Shown: positions 36,678 to 46,070, counted from the first letter of the stretch. The stretch is 64,000 nucleotides of DNA from Methanomassiliicoccales archaeon (GCA_038850735.1 JAWCLO010000003.1:103278-167277); one strand, 5' to 3'. Notes: a model not told the origin generated them from the sequence alone. A program made the numbers and translations.

Positions 36678-36876
36678 GTAAGTGTCACCTTTGTTTCATG
36701 AAATAGGATTTTGCTATAAAGCGTTTTCGAGAATCGAATTCTAAATCAATCCTAGATTTCTAGAAATGAGGAGATTATGAGGCCAGTGCATAATTTAATG
36801 TGTAATTGTTTCAACCGAAGTACACTATGCCTTTCCAATATTAGCAAAAAGTAATTTTGAAGAATCAAAAGAATCA

Positions 36877-36889
36877 AAATAAAAAAAAA
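36877..36889 (-). terminator. T-tract between the binding-protein gene and dppB
   Basis: Nine consecutive T residues on the minus strand, about 25 bases after the stop of the binding-protein gene. It may act as a partial terminator before dppB, whose own start lies 200 bases further on. Confidence 0.45.
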
Positions 36890-36911
36890 GTTTGTTGGCG
36901 TTTAATTCATT

Positions 36912-39344
36912 TCAAGTGTATCCTTTGTATATCGGATAGTAGTACATTCCTGAGAACATCGGGTTGTATATGTATCCCTTGGTCCAGTCGCGCTCGACGT
37001 GGAAGTTCGTTGCCTGAGCAAGCCATGCAAAGTACGCATTCTCGTAAACGGCCATTTCAATTTCGTAGTAGAGCTGTGCTCTCCTTGTAGTATTAAGCTC
37101 TCTCGCTGCCTCTTCTACCATCAGCGTAAGCGTGTGATTCTTGAGGCTGATTCTGTTAGCGTATGTTCCATTCTCATGGTAGAATGGGTACGTGTAATCG
37201 TCTGGATCAGCATAATCGGGCGCCCATCCGAGGAAGAACACAGGCAACTGCCTCCCTTTAACGGCTGGCAGATATGCTCCAGACCAATCAAGCGCCTGCA
37301 CGTTTACGATGATCGTGCCATTAACAAGATGCTCAGTTGAGAGTGTCTGGAGTCCATGCTTGAACATTTCGCATGCCGCTTCTCTCACGGCATTACCCGC
37401 GTTGTAGTACAGCCATATTTCGAATCCGTCTTCAGCCCAAGAGTGTCCCGTCGCGGGATTGATAGCTCGTTTGAGGTATTCTGCAGCTTTTGACAAGTTG
37501 TATTCGAACAGTGGAACTGATTCGTTATATCCGAACATTCCTTTTGGAATCACGCCTCTTGGCTGAATACCTGTGCCAAGAAGTACATCGCTGATGAATT
37601 TGTTATAATTGAAAGCATGTACGAAAGCCTTTCTCACATTGACATCTGCAAAGAAAGTGCTAGACACATTTCCGATCTCGTTTGGACCGGGATTGATCTT
37701 CTGGTTGAAACCAATGAAATCTATGTTGAACGTAGGCTTGCCCTGCACAATACGGAGATTTGGTTTTCCCTCAACATCAGTCTTGTGCTGTCTTGGGATG
37801 TATACTGAATCTGCATCGCCAGAGAACAACATCATCTCTCTTGTTCCAACGTCCTCGACTTTCTTTATAATCACGTACTTGAGTTTTGCGGCCCCCCTCC
37901 AATAATCATCGAAACGTTCCAGCATGATGTATTGATATGGGTTCCATTCCTTGAGTTTGAACGGCCCCGTTCCGCACTCGTTTTCATCCATCCAATCACT
38001 GCGAGTGTTGACTTCGACACCGCCGTGAGCCTCAACATAATCCATCGAAACGATCGATGCCACAGTATATGCCAGTACTTGTATGAATGCCGGATACGGG
38101 TACTGGAGGTGTATCACCACTGTGTAATCATCAATGACCTCTACTGAGGCATCAATGTCATTAAGATCGAGCGGTCCTATTCCGTAGTTTGGCACCATCA
38201 CTTGCCCCATCATCCATGCTGGTCCAGAATCATCATTCATTATGAGTACACGTTCTAATGAGTATTCCACGTCATAAGCGTCCATGGTTGTGCCGTCGTG
38301 GAACTTCACACCCTGCCGGATGTGGAATGTGTAATTCAAGCCATCTGGGGATACACCACCATTCTCGATGGTTGGAACATTCGTTGCCAACATTGGCACG
38401 AGTCTGTCAGCATATTCACCGTCGTACCAGACAAGAGTTTCATAAACGTTCTGAAGGATTTCTCCACCTGCACTTTCGTAGTCATATGCTGGATCAAGGG
38501 ACTCTGGCTCTCCGATTGTTGCTACTATATATGTATTTGGGTTCTTTATAGCAACGGGCACGACAACTTCCTCAGGTAGCACGATTATTGTGTTATAATA
38601 GAGCTGAATAGCACCATGCACGCTTGTAATAGCCAGCCACGATGCATAAACACTTCCGTTTCCGACATAAGTGTGATTCACCGCTGTCAGATCGCCAAAG
38701 TTGCCGCATAGAACTTTCCCGTCCCCAAAGTTCCAGATAACGCTAGCAACAAAAGAACTATCGAGGATCGGTAGCCATTCCTCGGACTCTTCATCGTATT
38801 CCACACTGTATGCAGCAGAGGAACTTGCATCGAACTCAACCTTTGTATCTGACTCTATCACATCACCACTAGTCGCTACCACTGCATAAGGTTGAGTTGC
38901 ATTATCGGGCTCCTCGATTGCTGGAGGCAGGACCTCAATTCTAATCGGTGCGTTCCAGTTGGTTGTTCTTGCGCCCTTGTTATCAACAACCGTAATTGTG
39001 ACCAGATACTTTCCAGGGAATGGGTATGTGTGGGTAACAACTGCACCAGCGACGTTATCCGTGCTTCCATCACCAAAATTCCAAATGTATTCAACGATTT
39101 CTCCGTCTGGATCTGCGCTCTCTGAAGCATCAAATGTTACTGATTCACCTGCAATGATTGTTGTCACGTCCGCTTCAGCACTGACCGTAGGACTCTCGTT
39201 TTCAACGACTTTACCTCCCATGAGAAGAACTGCACCCGCTATGGCTGCGACAACGATAATAAGTACAATGATAGCTGCGATGATCTTTGTCATCGAGCCT
39301 TTGGGTGCCCCCTCTTTGGGAAGTTCTTCGCCTTTGCCTTCCAT
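36912..39344 (-). CDS. dppA: Peptide-binding protein with N-terminal PKD domains
   Basis: An 810-residue membrane-anchored solute-binding protein. A short cytosolic N-terminus precedes a membrane helix (about 20-43; IIAAIIVLIIVVAAIAGAVL). One clear PKD domain (about 50-135) has SADPDGEIVEYIWNFGDGS and THTYPFPGKYLVTITVVDN. A second, degenerate PKD-like domain (about 150-255) repeats IWNFGDG. The SBP_bac_5 domain follows (about 265-800), with ATIGEPESLDPAYDYESAGG and FHIRQGVKFHDG. No lipobox is seen, so anchoring is by the helix. AAGGAGG eight bases before ATG 39344 decides the start over 39383. PKD domains here probably act as a spacer or in surface attachment. Confidence 0.92.
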   Translation of the reverse strand: MEGKGEELPKEGAPKGSMTKIIAAIIVLIIVVAAIAGAVLLMGGKVVENESPTVSAEADVTTIIAGESVTFDASESADPDGEIVEYIWNFGDGSTDNVAGAVVTHTYPFPGKYLVTITVVDNKGARTTNWNAPIRIEVLPPAIEEPDNATQPYAVVATSGDVIESDTKVEFDASSSAAYSVEYDEESEEWLPILDSSFVASVIWNFGDGKVLCGNFGDLTAVNHTYVGNGSVYASWLAITSVHGAIQLYYNTIIVLPEEVVVPVAIKNPNTYIVATIGEPESLDPAYDYESAGGEILQNVYETLVWYDGEYADRLVPMLATNVPTIENGGVSPDGLNYTFHIRQGVKFHDGTTMDAYDVEYSLERVLIMNDDSGPAWMMGQVMVPNYGIGPLDLNDIDASVEVIDDYTVVIHLQYPYPAFIQVLAYTVASIVSMDYVEAHGGVEVNTRSDWMDENECGTGPFKLKEWNPYQYIMLERFDDYWRGAAKLKYVIIKKVEDVGTREMMLFSGDADSVYIPRQHKTDVEGKPNLRIVQGKPTFNIDFIGFNQKINPGPNEIGNVSSTFFADVNVRKAFVHAFNYNKFISDVLLGTGIQPRGVIPKGMFGYNESVPLFEYNLSKAAEYLKRAINPATGHSWAEDGFEIWLYYNAGNAVREAACEMFKHGLQTLSTEHLVNGTIIVNVQALDWSGAYLPAVKGRQLPVFFLGWAPDYADPDDYTYPFYHENGTYANRISLKNHTLTLMVEEAARELNTTRRAQLYYEIEMAVYENAYFAWLAQATNFHVERDWTKGYIYNPMFSGMYYYPIYKGYT

Positions 39345-39418
39345 TTCTGACTTCCTCCTTATCCCCCCAAAAAGATAATCCAATTTAGGGGACTGGGTAT
39401 CTAATAAAGCCTTGAAGC

Positions 39419-39428
39419 TATAAATAGA
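39419..39428 (-). promoter_or_regulatory. TATA box of the peptide-transport operon
   Basis: ATCTATTTATAG on the minus strand predicts a start near 39397 and a leader of about 50 nt carrying the strong GGAGG site of dppA. Confidence 0.55.
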
Positions 39429-39793
39429 TTTTGAAACTGTTTTTTCATGCCAGTCTGATTCTAATGTCTAATTACAAAAATTCTATAATACTTGAAAAAA
39501 TCAGTTAAATAAGTTCAAGATAGTCATTTCATTTTAGAGAGTTTGTAGCTATTTGGCAAAATAACTTGAGTTGTATTTTTAATTCATTGATCTTAATTAA
39601 ATCTAGAACATGATGTAAGCTTGTTTTCCATAAGAGTAGAATGTGGTTGCTAAAGAATTCTTATCGAGAATTTTCATTGAAATCATTTCTTTGATTCATT
39701 TCAATATCTCATTAGCCAAAATTGTTTGATTGAGTGGCACAGGATACTTGAATCGCTAAACTAATGAAACTCAAAATTACATATCTTACTATA
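39429..39793. other. AT-rich divergent intergenic region
   Basis: Separates the peptide-transport operon (minus) from cutA (plus). Very AT-rich with several TATA-like strings. I see no gene, RNA or convincing repeat. Confidence 0.4.
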
Positions 39794-40132
39794 ATGACAG
39801 TTGAACGTGAGTTCTCAACCGTTCTCATCACAGTACCAGATCGCGAATCCGCAAAGAAAATTGCGAGAAATGTTATTGAGAAAAAACTTGCAGCATGCGT
39901 GAACATTTATCCCGTTGAATCCATGTATTGGTGGAAGAACCAAATCGAGGAAGCGACCGAATTCATTTTATTGATAAAAATACGATCGCAGGATTTCAAT
40001 AGACTCAAAGATTTCATTTTAAAATCACACCCGTACGAGCTACCGTGTATTGTACGATACGAAATCGCAGAGGGGCATAAACCATACTTGGATTGGATCA
40101 AGGAGTCAACAGCTGAACATAGGGAGGGTTAA
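39794..40132 (+). CDS. cutA: CutA1-like divalent-cation tolerance protein
   Basis: A 112-residue CutA1 protein, a trimeric ferredoxin-like fold found in all domains and linked to divalent metal tolerance. Conserved segments are STVLITVPDRESAKKIARNV, KKLAACVNIYPVESMYWWKN and LPCIVRYEIAEGHKPYLDWI. I chose ATG 39794, where CutA homology starts; ATG 39764 would add ten residues. Its last 35 bases overlap the end of the convergent mptE gene on the other strand, which may allow antisense interference. Confidence 0.92.
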   Translation: MTVEREFSTVLITVPDRESAKKIARNVIEKKLAACVNIYPVESMYWWKNQIEEATEFILLIKIRSQDFNRLKDFILKSHPYELPCIVRYEIAEGHKPYLDWIKESTAEHREG

Positions 40133-40763
40133 AATCAAATATCAAACGCCGTGCCCACCTCAACTTTCTCGCTTTGATCTCAGAATCTTTTCCCGCCTGC
40201 TCTCTAACCAACTCAAAGTCGAAGCCAACCAGGAAAATGCGCTTTGCTCCAAAATGTCTAGCTAACATCACCGCCCGATCACCGTCTGTAAAGCCCCCAA
40301 AATTGTAAATCCGATCGAATGGTTTCGACTGGGTTGTCGGTGTTATTCGTCCCTCGAAGAATGGGAGTGCATCGCAAATCCTTTGGATATTGTCGCCATG
40401 AGCATGGATTACAGCAATTGAGCCTTCGCTATTGGCTCTAATCTGTGCAAGAACATCGCCATCAAGATCTGTAACGATTACATCTGGTACGATTCCATTC
40501 TTCAAAAGGACTGTAGTGGCACCATCGGCAGAAATAATCGTTCCTGCAGGTTTCACGATTTCAATATCCCTTTCTAGGTTGGGGCCGTATCCGTATATGG
40601 TTGCCCTGCACTGGATCACTTCCTTAAGACAATCAGGCTCGCAGATTCTTTTGTTCTTGACAAGCGTATTGAGAATGTGAGCAGCCATTTCATCATCTGA
40701 ACGAGAAAAATTGAATTCTTCGAGGATTTGGAAGTAAAGGGGCTCCCACTCGCGATAATCCAA
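40098..40763 (-). CDS. mptE: 6-hydroxymethylpterin diphosphokinase MptE (DUF115)
   Basis: A 221-residue archaeal DUF115 enzyme, which transfers diphosphate from ATP to 6-hydroxymethyl-7,8-dihydropterin in the route to methanopterin or folate. Diagnostic motifs are TIYGYGPNLERDI, the metal-site VTDLDGD (98-103), HAHGDN (120-125) and NFGGFTDGDRAVMLARHFGA. It is unrelated to bacterial FolK. It lies eight bases downstream of the DUF373 gene's stop, on the same strand, so they are probably co-transcribed. Its presence means the cell makes a reduced pterin C1 carrier. Confidence 0.92.
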   Translation of the reverse strand: MDYREWEPLYFQILEEFNFSRSDDEMAAHILNTLVKNKRICEPDCLKEVIQCRATIYGYGPNLERDIEIVKPAGTIISADGATTVLLKNGIVPDVIVTDLDGDVLAQIRANSEGSIAVIHAHGDNIQRICDALPFFEGRITPTTQSKPFDRIYNFGGFTDGDRAVMLARHFGAKRIFLVGFDFELVREQAGKDSEIKARKLRWARRLIFDFNPPYVQLLTP

Positions 40764-40771
40764 TCCACCAC

Positions 40772-41914
40772 CTAATCCATTGGTTCCCCGTTCTCAATTT
40801 TTTCGGCGATCTTCTTTGCTGATCTTCCCCTCATAACGGTGTTCAGAAGGCCACCAAATACCGCTAGTAAAAATCCACAAATGACCTCCATTACGATGAC
40901 GGATTCCTCATAATTTCGATAACCTAGGAAAAACTGCGCGGCATCGATTGCCCCTTGGATTATAAAACCAATTGCGAATATTGTAATGGAAACAACGAGA
41001 TAAGTAGAGTATATTTTCCCTTCTGAAAGGAAGTGATTGACGAAGCGTCCTGTTTCGTAGGAAAGCGCTGCAAATATCCATACCCAGATTGTTCCATTTA
41101 CAAACAAGAGTGCCTGAACAAGGGCGCCCGCTTCCGCATTTGCACGGGCTGCATCAAAACCATATACAAGTCCGAGAAAAATGAGGGCAATTGAAAGAAT
41201 TGCAAATGGAATCATTTGGCTACCTGATCTTATAGCTGCTGAGGCTCTCTTTGAGAATTCTTTAAGTCTTTCACCACTTCTATATGCATATAGAATCAAA
41301 TAAATACCAAGAACCACTGCGATCGTACCCGCAGCCATTCCCGATACGATGCCCATATCCCAATTACTCATGAGCTGGAAAATCTTTGGAACTAAAGAAA
41401 AAAGTCCAAACACGGCGAGTACAAGACCAACGGGAGTAATCATTCTCCTCCTTATCTTGTCATCCTGAAGCATTTTCGTTAAAATGTAGTAAGTACCCTC
41501 AACGGTTGGTGCTTGTTTTACAAAAACCCTTCTCACAGAATCAATTTTCACTCTCGAAGAGATCATTGGATAAATGTACTCGTCCTCTGCCCCATCGCTC
41601 ACCAAGACAACCCTATCAGGTTTAACCATTTCCAAGACGTTTTCCAGCTGGGTGGCAAGAACGAGGTCTGACTGGTATCCTACCTTGGCATCGCCACAAA
41701 TTGTCGCAATTTCTGCATCGATCCCGGATTTCACCATCTCGTCGTACATGCCGATAGCTGCAAGAAGAGTGTTCGTATCCGAATCCTCTGGATCTTTCAA
41801 TCCAAGTGCGAGAGCGGCGTTGAGATTTTCTTCCCTTCCGATAAAGGGACTATTTAGTCCTGTCTTTATTCCGAAGTCGTCGTCGCGGTCTACGCAAAGG
41901 ACCATGACCTTCAT
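40772..41914 (-). CDS. DUF373 family membrane protein
   Basis: A 380-residue protein of the archaeal DUF373 family. The N-terminal cytosolic domain (1-155) has MVLCVDRDDDFGIKTGLNSP, GREENLNAALALGLKDPEDS and DRVVLVSDGAEDEYIYPMI; the acidic groups suggest metal or nucleotide binding. The C-terminal half has about seven membrane helices. Function is unknown. It starts at ATG 41914 and is followed after eight bases by the cofactor gene mptE; this pairing is the only functional hint. Confidence 0.88.
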   Translation of the reverse strand: MKVMVLCVDRDDDFGIKTGLNSPFIGREENLNAALALGLKDPEDSDTNTLLAAIGMYDEMVKSGIDAEIATICGDAKVGYQSDLVLATQLENVLEMVKPDRVVLVSDGAEDEYIYPMISSRVKIDSVRRVFVKQAPTVEGTYYILTKMLQDDKIRRRMITPVGLVLAVFGLFSLVPKIFQLMSNWDMGIVSGMAAGTIAVVLGIYLILYAYRSGERLKEFSKRASAAIRSGSQMIPFAILSIALIFLGLVYGFDAARANAEAGALVQALLFVNGTIWVWIFAALSYETGRFVNHFLSEGKIYSTYLVVSITIFAIGFIIQGAIDAAQFFLGYRNYEESVIVMEVICGFLLAVFGGLLNTVMRGRSAKKIAEKIENGEPMD

Positions 41915-42169
41915 GCAGTGAACTCATCCAGTTTCAATATATTTGTATTTTTTTATTCCAAGCGTAACTCGCAAGAAATGTTCTCGATGCTCATAAAGGC
42001 TCGACAACGCCTTATGAATAGTGCACTGATACCGGTATGTAATTTGATTTCCCTTGTTATCATTCAATTAGTCTTACTTATGCGGTTTCATTATGCTGTT
42101 TTATTACGCGATAGCCAATCAAATAAGGGTAAAAAAAATTATAAGCGACGATCCTAATGCAAATAAAGA

Positions 42170-43240
42170 ATGGAGAATAAAAAAAGTTACAAAGAATGTC
42201 CTCGATGCGGCTTGCGTAATAAAATCTACGCTTCAGAATGCGATTTTTGTGGCTGGGAGTTTAATGACGTGAGTGATGAGTGGGCTGAGGAATTGATTGA
42301 ACTCGAGCGCTTAGCCTCCGAAAAATCATCCGAAAGAATATCTAGAGAAGAATCAAAGATCGTGGAAGCAACGTTAGTAAGAAACAAGGAACGCATCCAG
42401 CTAGTGAGCAAGAGAGTCGAAAATGACGTGCTGGAGCCTACTGATGTGATACGAGATGCTTCTCCGATTACTAGTGAAATCACAGCCGAACCAGTCGAAA
42501 ACAATGTTGCTGCTGCGGAAATGCAATCCGTCACGGAAGTGCAACAGATAACTGCACAACCGAAACCGGAGGCAGGTGAACAACCAGTCATTCATGATAC
42601 AAAAGAGCAAGAAATCACGAGAAGCGGGGCAATCGACATATCTGAAATCACCGACGTTATACAAAATGTCGAATCCGGTATCGAGGAATTCTTCGAAACG
42701 ATGACCGATACTGAGCCAAAAGAGGGGCAGCAGGAGCATGAAGCAGCTACCATAGCTCCCATGGAGCCATCATCTCATAAAGACGTTTCTAGGGAATACG
42801 AACTTACAAGTCAACGGGTTGAGGAGGAACTCGTTGAGAAATCGGCAAAGCCCGCTGACGGAGGATTCTGTCGGATTTTCGGGCACAGAAGGGGCCACTT
42901 GTCCATATCTTTTATTATTTTTGGCTTTTCAATTTATACAACAGCAATATTGGTAGAAGCCTCTGCATCTCTTGGATGGATAATTGGTTGGAGCCTCTCA
43001 ATTGCAGGCTCAGCAATCGCTGCAATTGGTTGCGTAGTGGCTATTTATATCGTTTGTTCTAGAAAATTTGAACATGAGGGCACGAAGACGATGGGAATCC
43101 AGCCATATATGGAAAAAGACGAAACGGATATAATAATATGTCCGGTTTGTCATGAGGTGGTCTCGGAGGATGATGAGGTCTGCCCATGCTGTGGCGTAGA
43201 ATTTGAAATATCTGGAACAAAAGGAATGAAGACATCGTGA
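42170..43240 (+). CDS. Membrane protein with zinc ribbons at both ends
   Basis: A 356-residue protein. Residues 8-30 form a zinc ribbon (ECPRCGLRNKIYASECDFCG). A long acidic, low-complexity linker (about 35-235) is rich in E, V, T and A and likely disordered. Two membrane helices follow (about 245-268 and 273-297). A second zinc ribbon closes the protein (CPVCHEVVSEDDEVCPCCG). The two hydrophobic segments form a hairpin, so both ribbons should face the same side, probably the cytosol. The family is unrecognised. The metallo-beta-lactamase-fold gene begins ten bases later and is probably co-transcribed. Confidence 0.75.
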   Translation: MENKKSYKECPRCGLRNKIYASECDFCGWEFNDVSDEWAEELIELERLASEKSSERISREESKIVEATLVRNKERIQLVSKRVENDVLEPTDVIRDASPITSEITAEPVENNVAAAEMQSVTEVQQITAQPKPEAGEQPVIHDTKEQEITRSGAIDISEITDVIQNVESGIEEFFETMTDTEPKEGQQEHEAATIAPMEPSSHKDVSREYELTSQRVEEELVEKSAKPADGGFCRIFGHRRGHLSISFIIFGFSIYTTAILVEASASLGWIIGWSLSIAGSAIAAIGCVVAIYIVCSRKFEHEGTKTMGIQPYMEKDETDIIICPVCHEVVSEDDEVCPCCGVEFEISGTKGMKTS

Positions 43241-43249
43241 GGTGTGAGA

Positions 43250-43885
43250 ATGAGAATTATATGGCACGGTCATGCATGTTTTGAGATAAGGGATCATACA
43301 GCGATTGTAACAGACCCGCACGATGGAAAATCACTCGGAATCAAGCCTCCTCGAGCAAGAGCTGATATAGTCTTGGTGAGCCACGATCATTTTGATCATA
43401 ATGCTGTGAAAACCGTCAAAGGTGATTTTGCGGTTGTGAAGGAACCAGGTGAACGAGCGATTAAGAACGTCTTGATTCTTGGGGTTAACACGGCGCATGA
43501 TGACTGTAAGGGTATGAAGAGGGGAAAGAACATCGTGTTCAGGTTTGAGTTGGGTAGTTTGATCTTTTGCCATTGCGGCGATCTTGGCCATAGACTCGAA
43601 TCTGGACAAATAGGGTTGCTGAAACCTATCGATATTTTATTCCTGCCCGTTGGAGGAATTCCAACTATTGAGATTGAACATGCGAAAAGGGTTGTCGAAG
43701 ATCTTGATCCAAGAGTGGTAATCCCTATGCATTTCAAAGTACCTGGTCTCGCCTTATCGATTCAGCCCGTAGAGGTTTTTCTTTCAGGCATCCCGGAAGA
43801 AAAAATACGTAGAGTTGGAAATGAAGTAGAATTCGCAAAGGAAGACCTTCCGAAAGAAAGAGAATATTGGGTCTTTTCAGCATGA
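43250..43885 (+). CDS. Metallo-beta-lactamase-fold hydrolase (UPF0173/UlaG-like)
   Basis: A 211-residue metal-dependent hydrolase. Motifs are WHGHACFEIRDH near the start, VSHDHFDHNAV (HxHxDH) giving the metal site, NTAHDDCKG, CHCGDLGHRL and IPMHFKVPG for further histidine and aspartate ligands. This set matches the small UlaG/UPF0173 type rather than RNases or glyoxalases. GAGGTG before ATG 43250 supports this start. The substrate is unknown. It follows the zinc-ribbon membrane gene by ten bases. Confidence 0.88.
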   Translation: MRIIWHGHACFEIRDHTAIVTDPHDGKSLGIKPPRARADIVLVSHDHFDHNAVKTVKGDFAVVKEPGERAIKNVLILGVNTAHDDCKGMKRGKNIVFRFELGSLIFCHCGDLGHRLESGQIGLLKPIDILFLPVGGIPTIEIEHAKRVVEDLDPRVVIPMHFKVPGLALSIQPVEVFLSGIPEEKIRRVGNEVEFAKEDLPKEREYWVFSA

Positions 43886-43987
43886 TGCTTATTTTATTTT
43901 AAGCATCTTATATTATTTGATCTAAAATAAAGAACCTCTTTTTATAATTCAATTTTCGTTCGAATGATTTATTGAATTCTAACGGTT

Positions 43988-44647
43988 TTAGATTAAGCCG
44001 AGGGCATCTTCGACTCTCCCTAGTTCGATTGGGGTGCTCTTGAACCCCACGGCTGCACCCTTAGAATTTGCAACGAGGCACGCCCTGACGATGGGAGTTC
44101 CGTAGTTGAGCGTACCGATTGAAGCGGGTACTTTAAGATGAGAACTGATTACTTCGAGTTCTTCCTTTCCTGCATTGGGATGGGCAAGGACTCCTCTATT
44201 CGTTGCAACGCAAACCGACCCTACGGTCTTGTGTCCCGCGATGGAACACTGAACCGCTTCCACCTGCAACACTTTTTCAATTTTTTTTACAATTCTCCTG
44301 TTTATATCGGGGTGTACCACTGCGCCATTGTCGTTCACAAGGATGTTATTCCCACTAGCATTAAGTTTGTCTTCGATTCTGTAAACAGGGATGCGTCTGG
44401 ATATCGCTTTGATTTCATTAAGGGATGCCATGTTGGTGACCACTGCACCATAAGAGTTCATAGCCACAAGTGATCCAAGGATATTTGCACCAGCAATTGA
44501 ACAGCGTTCTACTTCGACACCAAGGGCCTCCTCGATGTCTCGCTCAAGAGTCTTAGAGGAATCGAAGGGTATGAGAGAAAAGAATTCATTCGCAACGCAG
44601 TAAACTCCAACATAGGGGTTTCCGTTGTAACTGGAGAGTTTCATCAT
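43988..44647 (-). CDS. eif6: Translation initiation factor aIF6
   Basis: Binds the large ribosomal subunit at the L14e/uL14 face and blocks premature joining with the small subunit. The 219 residues show the five-fold repeated domain of the IF6 pentein fold, with repeated motifs GVYCVANEFF, NSYGAVV, NDNGAVVHPD, TNRGVLAHPNAG and ANSKGAAVG. It is the last gene of the ribosomal cluster S19e-PDCD5-L39e-L31e-aIF6, with an 18-base gap after L31e. Gene order is classic for archaea. Confidence 0.97.
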   Translation of the reverse strand: MMKLSSYNGNPYVGVYCVANEFFSLIPFDSSKTLERDIEEALGVEVERCSIAGANILGSLVAMNSYGAVVTNMASLNEIKAISRRIPVYRIEDKLNASGNNILVNDNGAVVHPDINRRIVKKIEKVLQVEAVQCSIAGHKTVGSVCVATNRGVLAHPNAGKEELEVISSHLKVPASIGTLNYGTPIVRACLVANSKGAAVGFKSTPIELGRVEDALGLI

Positions 44648-44665
44648 TGCAAATGCACCGATTGA

Positions 44666-44929
44666 TCAGTCCTCTGGGAGGGAGAGTTCGACCAGACCAT
44701 CTTCAAATTTTACGGCCTTGACTTTCAATCGATATGGTGGCTTCTTAATTCCCCTGCTCCAGATAACCTCATTCAATCGGTTGTCGATCCAGATATTTTC
44801 CTCCGTAGCTTTGAGATGCCTAACTACATATTGGCGTATTTCCTTTACTGCACGTTCCGCCCTTTGAGTCCTTGGTACTCTCTTAGTGAGTCTCAAAGGA
44901 ATGTTAAGTATGAGTTCTTCCTGATCCAT
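44666..44929 (-). CDS. rpl31e: Ribosomal protein L31e
   Basis: An 87-residue archaeal/eukaryotic large-subunit protein located near the exit tunnel. The core LNIPLRLTKRVPRTQRAERA, then KEIRQYVVRHLKATEENIWI and DNRLNEVIWSRGIKKPPYRL, is typical. Seven bases separate it from L39e upstream and 18 from aIF6 downstream, so it is in the same operon. Confidence 0.96.
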   Translation of the reverse strand: MDQEELILNIPLRLTKRVPRTQRAERAVKEIRQYVVRHLKATEENIWIDNRLNEVIWSRGIKKPPYRLKVKAVKFEDGLVELSLPED

Positions 44930-44936
44930 ATTAACA

Positions 44937-45092
44937 CTACTCCTTTAGCCTATGGGTCCGCCAGTTTCTGCGCTTAGGATGGCGAAGGAAAGTTCTGTTC
45001 GTTCTTATCATAACCCAAGCTGGAACCCTCCGATTTTGCTTTGTTGCCTTCATGAGGCGGATTTTCATTCCAAGCGGTTTGTTGCGAGTCAT
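44937..45092 (-). CDS. rpl39e: Ribosomal protein L39e
   Basis: A 51-residue, very basic protein lining the polypeptide exit tunnel. [20 protein letters not shown], then [20 protein letters not shown] and [11 protein letters not shown], matches the family in full. The open frame extends upstream, but the ATG at 45092 gives the exact family length. It begins four bases after the stop of the PDCD5-like gene. Confidence 0.97.
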   Translation of the reverse strand: MTRNKPLGMKIRLMKATKQNRRVPAWVMIRTNRTFLRHPKRRNWRTHRLKE

Positions 45093-45096
45093 AACT

Positions 45097-45426
45097 TCAC
45101 TTCCTCTCGATCGTAATCTCCCTTCTTTTTGGCGCAACGCGCCTCAAAATCTGCTTAAGCGTTGCATCATCGATTTGTCTATCAAGTCTGCCAGATTGCA
45201 CCAGCAAAATGAGTTGATCTTCAACAAGTCTGGCAATATCAGGATAAGCCATTCGTACGGTCGCTAATCTCTCTCTTGCTTCAGGAGTGAGGATCTGCCT
45301 TAGGAGGGCTTGACGCTCCGCCTCAATCTGTTTCGCTTGTTCTTCGGCGAGCATTTGCTGTTCTCTCTGCCGCTGAAGCTCAGCAAGCTTCCTACGCCTC
45401 AGCTCTTCGAGTTCAGCGTCTTCCAT
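45097..45426 (-). CDS. PDCD5-like DNA-binding protein
   Basis: A 109-residue archaeal homologue of PDCD5/TFAR19. The N-terminal helix is highly charged ([20 protein letters not shown]), followed by a helix bundle with [20 protein letters not shown] and [20 protein letters not shown]. Archaeal members bind double-stranded DNA in vitro, and their role is unclear. The conserved linkage with S19e upstream (12-base gap) and L39e downstream (4 bases) suggests a link to ribosomes or nascent chains. Confidence 0.95.
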   Translation of the reverse strand: MEDAELEELRRRKLAELQRQREQQMLAEEQAKQIEAERQALLRQILTPEARERLATVRMAYPDIARLVEDQLILLVQSGRLDRQIDDATLKQILRRVAPKRREITIERK

Positions 45427-45438
45427 ATGATCACATCC

Positions 45439-45879
45439 TCAACCCATTTCTTTCTTATTCATTTCCTCGTATATCTCTTTCGCAAGATTATCGAGGATCG
45501 AGCGCCCTTTCGGCGTGACGATCCTGCCCTTCCTCTTGTCTTTTATGACCAATCCAGATGCCTCTAATTGCATGAGGCATTTTCTGGTGATGGATCCACT
45601 ACCTTTTACAGCCCTATTAGGCTTAGACCCACGATCTGCGTATCCTCCATATTCCGCAGCGAGTCTTGAAGTGCCTATGGGACCCATTATGTAGATTTTC
45701 CTCAGAACAGACGCAGCCCTAGTGTACCACCAGTCTCCTTGAACAGGTGATTTTTCCGTGTGCCTACCTGTTCGTACATAATCCGCCCACTCGGGTGGTT
45801 TTATCGTCTCATACGTCTTCAGCAGTTTTGCCGTTCTTTCGATCAGTCTCTCAGCAGGGACATCAAAGACAGTAACCAT
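45439..45879 (-). CDS. rps19e: Ribosomal protein S19e
   Basis: A 146-residue small-subunit protein needed for maturation of the 40S-type head. Typical segments are TVFDVPAERLIERTAKLLKT, PEWADYVRTGRHTEKSPVQG, DWWYTRAASVLRKIYIMGPI and GTSRLAAEYGGYADRG. GAGGT nine bases before ATG 45879 decides the start over the longer frame from 45915. It is the first gene of the translation operon that ends with aIF6. Confidence 0.97.
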   Translation of the reverse strand: MVTVFDVPAERLIERTAKLLKTYETIKPPEWADYVRTGRHTEKSPVQGDWWYTRAASVLRKIYIMGPIGTSRLAAEYGGYADRGSKPNRAVKGSGSITRKCLMQLEASGLVIKDKRKGRIVTPKGRSILDNLAKEIYEEMNKKEMG

Positions 45880-46070
45880 CGTATCCAACCTCAGGAATAT
45901 CCTAAATTCTACCAATCCAATGATGACGCTGCGGCATTAATAGTCTGCCCATATAAAAGCGTTTTGCAGAACGTAGAAATGTGGCTTCTCGTGGTAATGA
46001 GATTACCATGCATCTTTATCTTTTCTACAAGAAACTTCACGGTGCAGATATGACTTTCCTAATTTGTAAT

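Noticed and set aside
41918..42157. 79-codon frame between the DUF373 and zinc-ribbon genes
   Set aside because: AT-rich, without ribosome-binding site or recognisable domain.
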